Part shown: positions 44,327 to 52,527 of the stretch, one piece after another | Layout: each line of letters starts with the position of its first letter | How positions within the stretch are numbered: position 1 is the stretch's first letter | From: Myxococcaceae bacterium | GTDB lineage: Bacteria > Myxococcota > Myxococcia > Myxococcales > Myxococcaceae | Assembly: GCA_025459425.1 (NCBI GenBank) | Contig: JALOQF010000007.1 | Coordinates: 1 to 64,000, forward strand | Length of the DNA: 64,000 nt | Reading direction: 5' to 3' | Program-made: the position numbers and the translations under genes | The notes under the pieces: generated by a model | The model's database searches: none | Seen by the model: the letters and a program-made list of their open reading frames with translations, nothing else | What the model was told of the DNA's origin: nothing

Positions 44327-44350
44327 GCGGTCAGGGTATTCCCTGACTGC
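44327..44350. promoter_or_regulatory. Palindrome between response regulator and cysteine hydrolase genes
   Basis: GTCAGGGTATTCCCTGAC (44330-44347) is a perfect 7-bp dyad with a 4-bp centre; extending each arm to 10 bp adds one mismatch. It lies 34 bp before the rightward ATG (44384) and 53 bp before the leftward ATG (44274). LuxR-type regulators bind such dyads, so I infer autoregulation or control of both genes by the FixJ-like protein. Confidence 0.55.
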
Positions 44351-44383
44351 GTCTGGCGCGCGGCCTGATGAGACTCTGGCCGC

Positions 44384-44989
44384 ATGGCGACCACGGCGCT
44401 GGTGTTCCAGGGGGTGCAGAACGACTTCTGCGACCCGAGCGGGCGACTCTACCCCCTGCTGGGTGCACAACTCGAGCGGCGGGGCACCCTCACGTCCCTG
44501 AGGAGGCTGGTCGAGGGCTTCCTCGCGGCACAGCAGCCCGTCTTCTTCGTGCCCATCGAGTTCACGCCCGACTACCGCGAGATCGCGAGCGCCGAAGGGG
44601 TGCTGGGCCTCATCCGGGAGCAGCGCGCGCTCAGCCGGGGGAGCCGCGGAGCAGCTCCACTGGAGTCCTTCGTGCCGCTGCTCGAGCGCGTGACGGTGGT
44701 ACAGGCCAAGCGCGGGTTGTGCGCCTTCGGGACCACCCCACTGCATGAGCTGCTCCAACGGGCTTCGGTGTCGACCGTGGTGGTGGCGGGTCTCCTCACC
44801 AATGTGTGTGTCGAGACGACCGCGCGCTCGGCCTACGACCTGGGCTACCGCGTGGTGATGGTGCCTGAGGCGACGGCGACCCGGTCTGACGCTGAACAGG
44901 ACGCGAGCGAGCGTTATGCCTTCCCCTTGTTGGGGGCGTCGCTCGGGGTGAGCGCCGTCCTCGCCCAGCTCGACACGCCCTCGCCCTGA
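44384..44989 (+). CDS. Isochorismatase-family cysteine hydrolase
   Basis: 201 residues. The catalytic triad of the superfamily is in place: Asp in LVFQGVQNDFCD, Lys in VVQAKRGLCAFGTT and Cys in VVAGLLTNVCVETTARSAYD. The family includes isochorismatase, nicotinamidase and N-carbamoyl hydrolases; the substrate is unknown here. Gap to the hybrid histidine kinase gene is 6 bp, so they form an operon. Confidence 0.9.
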   Translation: MATTALVFQGVQNDFCDPSGRLYPLLGAQLERRGTLTSLRRLVEGFLAAQQPVFFVPIEFTPDYREIASAEGVLGLIREQRALSRGSRGAAPLESFVPLLERVTVVQAKRGLCAFGTTPLHELLQRASVSTVVVAGLLTNVCVETTARSAYDLGYRVVMVPEATATRSDAEQDASERYAFPLLGASLGVSAVLAQLDTPSP

Positions 44990-44995
44990 CGACGC

Positions 44996-46846
44996 ATGCA
45001 CGTGCTCCTCATCAGCCAGTCGACCGAGCCGCTCGAGCTTCCGCCGGGGGCCAGCCTGACGACTGGCACGCCGTCTCCCTGGGTGGTGGTGGTGCGGGGC
45101 CGGCCCTGCTTCGCCAGCCTCGCCACCGCGTGGACGTGGCAGCGCGACGGAGCGTTGGTGCTGGGGGTCGACGTGCCCGAGCCGCCCGTCGGTTTCGAGT
45201 ACGACGCGGTGGCCTCGGCGTCGGAGCTGCCCGGCGCCATCGTGAGGCTCGGTCGGCTCTACGAGCTCGAGCAGGCATCGATTCAGCAGCTCTCCCTGTG
45301 GGAAGGCGCCTACCGCGGCTCGTCGACGTCGCTCTACAGCGCGATTCAACGTCGGCTCGGCCAGCAGGCCTCCGTCGCCCGCCAGAAGGACCTCGTCGTC
45401 GAGGCCGAGCTGCAGCTCCTGGGAGAAGCCATCGACGGGCTGGACGAGCCCTTGTGTGTCGTCGACGCGGGCGGAGAGGTGTACCTGGCCAACCGGGCCT
45501 GCTCGCTCGACCGCTCCGGTCCACTGCGGTTGCAGGACGTCTTCCGCGCCCAGGCCGGAGACTCGCTCGAGGCCTGCCTGGTGCGCGCGGCCGGCGGGGA
45601 GCGGGTGCGTACGTCGCTCGTGCGGCGCGTCGACGGTGTCGAGCGCGAGTACTCGGCGGTCTTCGCGCGCTCACGCACGGCGTCCGAGCGTGGGGTGCTC
45701 GTCGTCGGCGCGTTCCAGGACGTGACCGAGCAGACACGGCTGACCCAGCGCGCTGCCCGCTTCGAAGCGCTCTCGTCGACTGGCCGCCTGATGGCCGGGG
45801 TCATTCACGAGCTCAACAACCAGCTCACCTCGGTGCTGAACGTGCTGATGGTGCTGAAGGACCGGGTCGAGCCGTCGTCTCCCACGAGCCAGCTCCTCGC
45901 CGTCGCCCAGGACGGCTGCGACCGCATGGCCCAGGTGGTGGGTGACTTGCGCGCGCCCATGGCGACCGCCAGCGTGCAAGAGGCCGTCGACGCACACGAG
46001 GTGGTCGAAGCGGCGCTGCGCACGGCTTCCCACGTGCTCAAGCACCGCGGCCACGTCTCCCTCGAGCTCCTCGACGCGCCCCCGCTCTTCGCCGATGCGC
46101 GCCGCCTGGGGCAGGTGGTGCTCAACCTGGTGCTCAACGCGGCCGAGTGCCTCGACCCCCTCACCGTCGACTCGAACCGCGTCGTCGTTCGGGTCTCGAC
46201 GACTGCGCAGGGGTGGGGGCGCATCGAGGTCATCGACAATGGGCCCGGCATGAGCGCGGCCACGCTCGCGCACGCGTTCGACCCGTTCTTCTCGACGAAG
46301 GCGACCGGGAGTGGCCTCGGGTTGGCGCTGTGCCGCGAGTTCGTCGAGGCGCAGGGCGGCCGCATCGACCTCGAGAGCGCGGTGGGCGCTGGCACGCGCG
46401 TCACCGTCGACATGCCGCCAGCCCCGGCGCCGCCCGTGCAACGGGTCAGCGTGCCGTCTCCGCTCCCCTCTCGCGAGCTCGGCCCCGTGCTCATCGTGGA
46501 CGACGAAGCGAACCTGCGCGCCAGCCTCAGCTGGGTGCTGGGCGAGGTGCCCACCATCTGCGTGGCCACCGTCGAGGCTGCGCGCGCCGCCATCGCGACC
46601 CAGTCGGTCGCCGCGGTGCTGTGCGACTTCCAGATGCCCACGGGGCTGGGCACCGAACTCCTCGGTTGGCTGAGGTCGTCGGGGTCGCCCCTGGCCGACC
46701 GCTTCGCGCTGCTGACGGGCGGCGCGCTCGACGAGCGACAACGCGTGCTGCTCGAGCGGGCGTCAGTACCGGTCCTCGAGAAGCCCTTCAGTCGGGCGCA
46801 GGTGCTGGCCCTGCTCGGTCGCTTCGCCGCTACCCGCGCCGCCTGA
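44996..46846 (+). CDS. Hybrid histidine kinase with C-terminal receiver
   Basis: 616 residues. The N-terminal about 120 residues contain an atypical receiver-like module (VLLISQSTEPLELPPGASL). A PAS-like domain (LGEAIDGLDEPLCVVDAG, VLVVGAFQDVTEQTRLTQRA) follows, then HisKA (LMAGVIHELNNQLTSVLNVL), HATPase (VLNLVLNAAECLDPL as N box; VIDNGPGMSAATLAHAFD; STKATGSGLGLALCREF) and a C-terminal receiver (PVLIVDDEANLRASLSWVLG, VLCDFQMPTGLGTELLGW, VLEKPFSRAQ), all with the expected residues. It overlaps the convergent gene ending at 46763 by 84 bp on the other strand. Probably part of the same phosphorelay as the FixJ-like regulator. Confidence 0.92.
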   Translation: MHVLLISQSTEPLELPPGASLTTGTPSPWVVVVRGRPCFASLATAWTWQRDGALVLGVDVPEPPVGFEYDAVASASELPGAIVRLGRLYELEQASIQQLSLWEGAYRGSSTSLYSAIQRRLGQQASVARQKDLVVEAELQLLGEAIDGLDEPLCVVDAGGEVYLANRACSLDRSGPLRLQDVFRAQAGDSLEACLVRAAGGERVRTSLVRRVDGVEREYSAVFARSRTASERGVLVVGAFQDVTEQTRLTQRAARFEALSSTGRLMAGVIHELNNQLTSVLNVLMVLKDRVEPSSPTSQLLAVAQDGCDRMAQVVGDLRAPMATASVQEAVDAHEVVEAALRTASHVLKHRGHVSLELLDAPPLFADARRLGQVVLNLVLNAAECLDPLTVDSNRVVVRVSTTAQGWGRIEVIDNGPGMSAATLAHAFDPFFSTKATGSGLGLALCREFVEAQGGRIDLESAVGAGTRVTVDMPPAPAPPVQRVSVPSPLPSRELGPVLIVDDEANLRASLSWVLGEVPTICVATVEAARAAIATQSVAAVLCDFQMPTGLGTELLGWLRSSGSPLADRFALLTGGALDERQRVLLERASVPVLEKPFSRAQVLALLGRFAATRAA

Positions 46847-48163
46847 CGCCACGGGCAGTCGCAACACCACCTCGTTCGGCCGGTGTTGCAGGCTCCCGCC
46901 GACGGCTTCGAGAGCGGTGCTGGCCACGGCCAGCTCGAGGCCGAGATGGGGGCCCTGCGTCGACAACAGCCCCGGGCGCGCAGTCGAGATGACGAACAGC
47001 ACCGCGCCCGGGGTCTCGCGCACCACCGCCGACAGCCCTTCGAGGCCGGCGTTCGCGAGAGACCGGAAGACCGTCAGCAGCGCGACCTCGACGTACATCG
47101 GGTCGACGAAGACGATGGGGCCAGCGAGGCCTTCGACGTCCACCGGAGGCGAGCGGGCGCCCCGCAGCGCTCGCAGCACGAGGGGTTCGAGGGGCACGGC
47201 TTCGCGGCGCACGTCGCCGGTGACGATGAGGCGCCTCACCCGGCCGACGAGCTGGGCGGCCCGCTGACACTGCGTGAGGGCTTCCTGGAGCGCGGGCCCG
47301 ATGCTGGGCTCGACACGGCCGCCAGGGCCAGGCCGCTCGAGCCGCGCCAGCGCGCCCTCGACCCACGCCGTGATGGAGGCCAGCGGCTGACTCAGCTCGT
47401 GCGTGACGAAGGCCGAGACCTCGCTCACCAGCAGGCTGCGCTCGAGCAGGTTGCGCTGGGACTCGAGGGCAGCGACGCGCCGCTCCGACTCGATGCGGTC
47501 GGTGTCGTCGGTGATGGTCCACATCGTGTGCGGGGCGCCGTCGACGGCGAGCGGCGCGACCACGAACGAGTAGTGTCGCTGCGGCGACGAGGACACCGCC
47601 AGGGCTCCACACTGGGCCTGCGTGGCTCCATCGAGGGCTGCCAGCGCCGGCGGGAGCGACCTCGTCACGGTCGCCGGCGCTTCGCCGAGCGAGGGAAAGT
47701 GGCGAAGCGCGGCCTCATTCGCGAGCACGATGGCGCCGCCCTTCGAGAGCACGATGGCGGCGGGCAGGCCAGACACGATCGCCGCGAAGTCTTCGGGCTG
47801 TGGGAACCGGTGCACGTTCCGGGTGAGCGCGGCGACCATCGAGTCGGTCACGTCACGCACCATGCCGACGACCACCCGCTGGTCTGCGACCGCCGCCAGG
47901 CGCGCCTCGTAGGTGCGCTCCCCGCGCGTCGGGTGGTGGTACCGCCACGCCGCGGTGCCCGAGGCGATGGCGCGGTCGTCGGGGTGCACTCGCGACAACC
48001 ACGCCCTGGCGTCGGCCTTGAGCTCGTCGAGTGAGAAGCCGCTGAGGTCGACCATCGCGGGCGACGCGAACACGACCGCGCCCGTCGGAATCGAGAAGAC
48101 GAACAGGGCGTCGGCAGAGAGAGACAGGAGCTGACGGGCCTGCTCGAGCGTCAGGTCGTTCAT
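46763..48163 (-). CDS. PAS-domain histidine kinase, ATPase domain atypical
   Basis: 466 residues from ATG 48163. PAS domain 1 (LLSLSADALFVFSIPTGAVV, LSGFSLDELKADARAWL, VHPDDR), PAS-like 2 (IVSGLPAAIVLSKGGAIVLA), then HisKA (VTHELSQPLASITAWVEGAL). The ATPase domain keeps the N-box-like region (LLTVFRSLANAGLEG) and a G2-like patch (GPHLGLELAVASTALEAV) but no DxGxG (STARPGLL instead), so activity is doubtful. The 3' end overlaps the hybrid kinase gene by 84 bp (tail to tail). Divergent from the histidine kinase at 48353. Confidence 0.85.
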   Translation of the reverse strand: MNDLTLEQARQLLSLSADALFVFSIPTGAVVFASPAMVDLSGFSLDELKADARAWLSRVHPDDRAIASGTAAWRYHHPTRGERTYEARLAAVADQRVVVGMVRDVTDSMVAALTRNVHRFPQPEDFAAIVSGLPAAIVLSKGGAIVLANEAALRHFPSLGEAPATVTRSLPPALAALDGATQAQCGALAVSSSPQRHYSFVVAPLAVDGAPHTMWTITDDTDRIESERRVAALESQRNLLERSLLVSEVSAFVTHELSQPLASITAWVEGALARLERPGPGGRVEPSIGPALQEALTQCQRAAQLVGRVRRLIVTGDVRREAVPLEPLVLRALRGARSPPVDVEGLAGPIVFVDPMYVEVALLTVFRSLANAGLEGLSAVVRETPGAVLFVISTARPGLLSTQGPHLGLELAVASTALEAVGGSLQHRPNEVVLRLPVASGGAGSGEATEQGQHLRPTEGLLEDRY

Positions 48164-48352
48164 CGTCGACCAAGGGTAGTGACCGCGACCAGTCGCGCCA
48201 ACCACCACATGGCGGGTCGGCGTCGCCTCATCAGGGAAGTTGCTGATGTCATGCGTGTCTCGACCGATTGGCCGTCGAGTCCGGGGCGGCGAGGCTCGAA
48301 ACATGCCAGCTCGAAGGTCGTTTCCAGCGTCAGGGGCGAACGGCGGGGCGTC

Positions 48353-49462
48353 GTGACGCTCTCGACTTCGTCAAGCCCTGCCGGTCCCGGTTCGAGCGGG
48401 CCCTCGGCCGACGAGGCGCTGCGGCTGCTCCACGCCGTGCCCGGGGTCGCGCTGCTGGTACGCACCGGAGTGCTCAGGCATCGCTTCGTGTCGAGCGTCT
48501 GCAGCTCCGTCGAACTTCGCGCGTGGGCCTTCGCGCTGGAGCGGCTGCCCCAGCCCTTCGTCGAGCTGGCCGAGGCGGCACGGCGGGCGCGCAGTGTCGT
48601 CAGCGAGGTGGTCCTCGAACACGGCCTCGCGGTGCGGGTCGACGCCATCGCGCTCACCGCAGACGAGGTGGCCTTCCACGTGCTCGACGTCACCGAGCAG
48701 CTGCGCGTCGAACGGCAGGTGCTGGCCGCCGAGCGCGCCCGACTCGCCGCACAGCACCTCGCGCACCGGGCGTCGGCGGAGCGGCTGTCGGCGCTCGCCA
48801 CCGTCGCCGAGGGCGTCGGCCACGAAATCAACAACCCCCTGACGTGGATGAGGTCGAACCTCGAGTTCGTTCGTGGCGAGCTCGAGCGACAGGGCGCGAC
48901 CCGCGAGCTCCTCGCCGCACTCGACGAAGCAGACGAAGGGGTCTCGCGCATCGCCTCGGTGGTTCGCGACCTCCGGGTCCTGACGGGCCGTTCCGACACG
49001 GGCCGCCTCGAGGTCGTCGCCCTCCTTCCAGTGATTCGCGCCGCCATCGACGCGACGGTCGGCGTCTTTCGGGACCGGGCGCCGGTGGTGCTCCACGCCG
49101 AGGGCGCGCCCGACGTGCGTGCCCACGAAGCCAATCTGGTGCTCGTCCTGGTGAACCTGCTCGCGAACGCCGCCCAGGCGCTCGGCCCAGCAGCCCCCTC
49201 TGACGATCGGGTCGACGTGCGAGTGCTCGGGCCCCTCGAGGGCAGGGTCGTCGTCGAGGTGAGTGACACCGGCCGCGGCATGGACGTCGAGACGCTGACC
49301 CGCGCCTTCGACCCGTTCTTCACCACCCGGCCCGTGAACGTCGGTGTCGGGCTCGGGCTCGCCGTCTCCCGCGCGCTCGTCGAAGCGATGGGCGGGCGCC
49401 TCGACCTCGAGTCCGCACCGGGCCTTGGCACGACCGCTCGTCTCAGCCTTCCTTCGGCTTAG
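48353..49462 (+). CDS. Histidine kinase (soluble)
   Basis: 369 residues from GTG 48353, chosen because codon bias becomes typical only there; ATG 48251 and 48179 are possible. A PAS-like N-terminus (LHAVPGVALLVRTGVLRH, EVAFHVLDVTEQLRVERQVL) leads through a coiled coil to HisKA (TVAEGVGHEINNPLTWMRSN) and a complete HATPase domain (VLVNLLANAAQALGPA; VSDTGRGMDVETLTRAFD; GVGLGLAVSRALVEAMGG). No transmembrane segment. Intact kinase; substrate regulator unknown, perhaps the FixJ-like protein. Confidence 0.88.
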   Translation: MTLSTSSSPAGPGSSGPSADEALRLLHAVPGVALLVRTGVLRHRFVSSVCSSVELRAWAFALERLPQPFVELAEAARRARSVVSEVVLEHGLAVRVDAIALTADEVAFHVLDVTEQLRVERQVLAAERARLAAQHLAHRASAERLSALATVAEGVGHEINNPLTWMRSNLEFVRGELERQGATRELLAALDEADEGVSRIASVVRDLRVLTGRSDTGRLEVVALLPVIRAAIDATVGVFRDRAPVVLHAEGAPDVRAHEANLVLVLVNLLANAAQALGPAAPSDDRVDVRVLGPLEGRVVVEVSDTGRGMDVETLTRAFDPFFTTRPVNVGVGLGLAVSRALVEAMGGRLDLESAPGLGTTARLSLPSA

Positions 49463-49950
49463 CGCCCGCGGCGGGACAGTCGGTCGACCATCGCGTCCGT
49501 GCCCAGCGTGGTGAACACCACCTCTCCGGTAGCGATGCGCTGGGCCGGCACCGGGATTGGCTCGCGCACCTCGGCGTCATCGATCCAGACGGGCCGGTGC
49601 GTGAGGGGGTTCGTCCACCAGCGGCCTTCGTGCCAGATCAGCTCGAAGGCCAGGCGCGAGAGCGTCGCGTCGTCGATGACGATGGCGCACTCGGGGCTGC
49701 GGCCGACCTTGATGGGCGAATGCAGCGGGTTGAGCTCGAAGCAGAGCCCGTCGTTCGTCCGCGGGCCCGACAGGCGCGCCGAGGTCACGGGCAACGTCTC
49801 GGCCACCCCGGCGGCTTCGAGAGACGACGACGGAGTCCACCGGCCCGGCTCCCACACCAGCCAGCTCAAGGCGTGACGAATCAAGAAGCCCTCGCGTCCC
49901 AGGTGCGCGAGTCGTCGAACGAGGTGTGATTCGAGCCAGCCCGACAGCAT
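49459..49950 (-). CDS. FHA-domain protein
   Basis: 163 residues from ATG 49950. N-terminal helical part (LVRRLAHLGREGFLIRHAL, WLVWEPGRW), then an FHA-like core: PIKVGRSPECAIVIDDATLS, RLAFELIWHEGRWWTNP, containing the GR and S/N patches used for phosphothreonine recognition (the usual His-Ala/Ser-x-x-His is modified). The divergent gene at 50103 encodes a paralogue with the same beginning (ML, then W/F-rich, HxWLVW). Likely a binder of kinase-phosphorylated proteins. Overlaps the 48353-49462 gene by 4 bp, tail to tail. Confidence 0.75.
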   Translation of the reverse strand: MLSGWLESHLVRRLAHLGREGFLIRHALSWLVWEPGRWTPSSSLEAAGVAETLPVTSARLSGPRTNDGLCFELNPLHSPIKVGRSPECAIVIDDATLSRLAFELIWHEGRWWTNPLTHRPVWIDDAEVREPIPVPAQRIATGEVVFTTLGTDAMVDRLSRRGR

Positions 49951-49953
49951 GGG

Positions 49954-50096
49954 CACTCCCCAGGTAAACCCAGCTGGGAGTGTCTCCGAACGCCGACAAC
50001 TGACAATGAGGGTTTCCGCCAATCGCGGCCCCTGGTCGTTTGCCGCCAGAAGGGGGCATGGGTGCCCCCCTCTGGCTGTCGACCCTCAATCGACAG
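49954..50096. repeat. Three inverted repeats between the FHA genes
   Basis: Hairpin 1: 49954-49982 (CACTCCC-CAG paired with CTGGGAGTG, one bulged C). Hairpin 2: 50046-50075, CCAGAAGGGGGC/GCCCCCCTCTGG, 12 bp with one mismatch, loop ATGGGT. Hairpin 3: 50076-50096, CTGTCGA/TCGACAG, perfect 7 bp. They fill much of the 152-bp divergent intergenic space. Roles could be operators, RNA leaders or transcription attenuators; I cannot choose. Confidence 0.6.
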
Positions 50097-50102
50097 AAGC
50101 TG

Positions 50103-50561
50103 ATGCTCGGTGACTTCTTCCTCCGCCGCTGGCCCCATGACTGGCTCGTGTGGCTGTCGGGCGGCGGCCAGTTCGCGCCGACGGTCGAGGCGCGTGATCT
50201 CGACGAGACGCTCCAGCCGGGGGCCGCTGCACCTCGCGCCCTCGTCAGCTCCGACTGTCAGGCCTTCAGTCTGGAGTGGGCGGGCACCCCCCTCAGCGTA
50301 GGGCGTGCGGGCGTGAACGACTTCGTCATCAACGACGTCACCGTGCCGCGCGTCGCGGGGCTGCTGGTCTTCAGGGGCGGTGCGTGGAACTGGCGCAGGT
50401 TGGGCAGCGAGGTGGACGAGCAGCTGGGGCCGTACCTGCCACTCCTGCTTGGTACGGTCGAGCTGCGGCTCGTCCCCGCTGAGGTGATGGACCGGGCGCT
50501 GGAACGTGGCGCCTGTGAGGCCCTGTTGCAGCACCTCCCCCATGAGCGGCAGCGGCCATAA
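50103..50561 (+). CDS. FHA-domain protein (paralogue)
   Basis: 152 residues from ATG 50103 (MLGDFFLRRWPHDWLVWLSG), chosen because it aligns with the start of the paralogue; a longer frame from 50040 would read through the hairpins. The FHA-like core is PLSVGRAGVNDFVINDVTVP, RVAGLLVFRGGAWNW, followed by a C-terminal helix (MDRALERGACEALLQHL). Divergent partner of 49459-49950; right end of the signalling block. Confidence 0.7.
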   Translation: MLGDFFLRRWPHDWLVWLSGGGQFAPTVEARDLDETLQPGAAAPRALVSSDCQAFSLEWAGTPLSVGRAGVNDFVINDVTVPRVAGLLVFRGGAWNWRRLGSEVDEQLGPYLPLLLGTVELRLVPAEVMDRALERGACEALLQHLPHERQRP

Positions 50562-50917
50562 GCCGAGCGAGCGCGCTGCGCGGTGGTCGAGGGGCCAAGG
50601 GGTCGGAGGGGGCGCCCCTGGAGTGCGCCACCCTGGAATCGCGGTAGGACCCATGCCTTGGCCCGCTCCCGCCGCCACGCCCGCTTCCCGGTCCTCGAGG
50701 CCCTTCCCTGGTTCGGTCTGGACCTGCCCGGTGTGCCCACGAAGGTCCCCTGGCCGGGTCGACCTCGCGGCGGTGTCCAGGACGTTCGCCTCCCTCCCCC
50801 CCGAGCAGGAGTTCCTCAGCGGAGGCGGAGCGCTGGCCCGGTCGGCAGCGCTTTCGCTGACCATGCGGAACGTGCAGCCCCCCGCAGACTGGCTCGGGAC
50901 ACCGAGCGACCGCCCGT
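50562..50917. other. 356-bp region without a gene
   Basis: No reading frame here has convincing codon bias, start or motif. It separates the FHA gene from the right copy of the permease repeat. If the block was inserted or deleted, the junction should be near its right end (50918). Confidence 0.5.
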
Positions 50918-51027
50918 CGCTGGCGGCCGTGGGCGCGTGGCTCGCGTACGCGGTGACGGTGCCGGTGGCGCTCGGGCTGCTCGAGAAGCGGCGTGAGGTG
51001 GTGCTGCGCGCCGTCACCCGCGAGTGA
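50918..51027 (+). pseudogene. Remnant of ABC permease 3' end (right copy of direct repeat)
   Basis: 50920-51027 encodes LAAVGAWLAYAVTVPVALGL, LEKRREVVLRAVTRE and a stop in frame, the same as the last 36 residues of the permease at 35764-37425. 102 of 108 bases are identical, with two conservative amino-acid changes. Nothing else of the permease is visible upstream. Either the right end of an insertion or duplication at the permease 3' end, or all that is left of a deleted second permease gene. Confidence 0.85.
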
Positions 51028-51196
51028 GCGCCCGGGGCTCGCGCCTTCGGCGGGCCTTCAGTGCACCCTCGTCGTTCCCATCAGGGGGGCGAGACCCGGC
51101 CGCCGGCGCCTGCGCCTCCGCCTGTGCGAGGCAGTCGCCTGCGAGCACCGTGGGGCCGACGAAGGTACCCCGAGGCCGAGCCCCATCGCCCGCGGC

Positions 51197-52258
51197 TCAG
51201 CGAGCCGGTCCAGCTTCGTCGGGTCGTCGTGGCAACCACGGCCTCGCCACCGCGCCCCAGGCGAGAATCGAGCGCTCGAGGGGACCGACCGCGAGGCCCC
51301 GGGCCGCAGGCATCACCTCCACGAGCGCCGCCGTGGCCGTGAGCTGATCTGCGTCTGCCGGGCGCCCGCTCGCGCGAAGGGCGGCGATGCCCAGGGCGGT
51401 GGCGCCGGTGCCCTGCCCATCGACGATGGGTCCGCTGACGGCGTCGGGTCTGCCGTCGACGTCTCGAGGCCATTCCCGACAGCTCGCAGGGAGCGTGACG
51501 CCCAGCACCACCACTCCCGCGTCGCAGAAGCGGCCGTAGAAGTCGTCGGCGAAGGCGCGCCCGGCCACCGGGTCTGCCAGCGAGAGGAAGCCAGCCGTCC
51601 ACGCGAGGACGGTGCCCCGTGGCTTCGTCTCGAGCGCGCGGCCCGTCGCGTCGACGCGCGTGATGAAGCCCCCTTCGGCGCGGCGGAGCGCCTCGAGCCG
51701 CGCCACCAGGCGCTGCCCGGCGCGGGTGCTCTCGAGCGAGCCGGTGAGCGCGCCGTGAAGCAGGAGCCCCGCTGCTGCCGGGGACGAGTCACAGGGCCAG
51801 TACTGCCCCTTGAAGGACTCGACGAAGGCTGGTGCCGCGGCGTCGACGTCGGCGCGCACCTCGGCCGCGAGGGCGTCGAACCCGCGCGACTCGGCTTCAC
51901 TCGAGGCGTCCAGGCGCGCCAGACCCGCGAAGATGAGCAGCTCGTACCCACGCCGCAGGATGCTCTTCGGTGAACGCGCGAAGGGCAGCCGACCCCTCGT
52001 CCTGGCGTCGGCCAGCAGCCGACGAACGCCCGAGGCCGCGGCGGGCTTCTCCAGCGTGCCGTCGAGGGCTTCACCCACCAGGGCCAGGGAGAGGAACGTG
52101 TCGCAGGCGAGCTGGGCCTCGAGGAAGCGGTGCTCCTGCTTTCCCAGGAGGCGGGGCGCGCAACCGCGCGGGCCTGTCACGGCGTCGACCAGCTCGAGGG
52201 CCGGTGACGCGAAGACCGTCGATGGGAGCAGGAGCACTGACAGTGCGCGGGCGTACAT
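51197..52258 (-). CDS. Secreted protein, unknown function
   Basis: 353 residues with a signal peptide (ALSVLLLPSTVFASPALEL). The mature part is mostly helical with regularly spaced Gly/Tyr/Trp motifs: LRRGYELLIFAGLARL, GQYWPCDSSPAAAGLLLHG, VLAWTAGFLSLADPVAGRA, DGQGTGATALGIAALRASG. This pattern suggests an alpha/alpha toroid (as in linalool dehydratase-like or glycoside-processing enzymes), but catalytic residues cannot be named. Divergent from the deacetylase-family gene at 52528 with 269 bp between starts. Confidence 0.65.
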   Translation of the reverse strand: MYARALSVLLLPSTVFASPALELVDAVTGPRGCAPRLLGKQEHRFLEAQLACDTFLSLALVGEALDGTLEKPAAASGVRRLLADARTRGRLPFARSPKSILRRGYELLIFAGLARLDASSEAESRGFDALAAEVRADVDAAAPAFVESFKGQYWPCDSSPAAAGLLLHGALTGSLESTRAGQRLVARLEALRRAEGGFITRVDATGRALETKPRGTVLAWTAGFLSLADPVAGRAFADDFYGRFCDAGVVVLGVTLPASCREWPRDVDGRPDAVSGPIVDGQGTGATALGIAALRASGRPADADQLTATAALVEVMPAARGLAVGPLERSILAWGAVARPWLPRRPDEAGPAR

Positions 52259-52527
52259 GGGTGCGCAGCCTGCCAGCCGACGTCCGCGAACTGGCGTCGA
52301 GAGCGGGTGGGTGGTCGAAGGCTCGCGTCGAGCGGTCGCCGTGACGGGGTGAGCGCGCCGGCGCGAGGGGGGGCGACCGCCACGATGTCCTCGGGACGAT
52401 TCGGCGCGCTGGGCCAGTCGTCGAGTTGGGGCAGCGAGAACGCCGCTGATGGCTGCGTCTGAGGTGCGCTGCCACGGTCTCCCGAGCGCCGATGACTCAT
52501 TCTGCCTGACGGCGTAAGCACGTCGCG

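Noticed and set aside
37426-50917. Phage or integrative element with its own integrase in the signalling block
   Set aside because: I looked for tyrosine or serine recombinase motifs and transposases on both strands in this interval and found none, so the insertion model rests only on the direct repeats.
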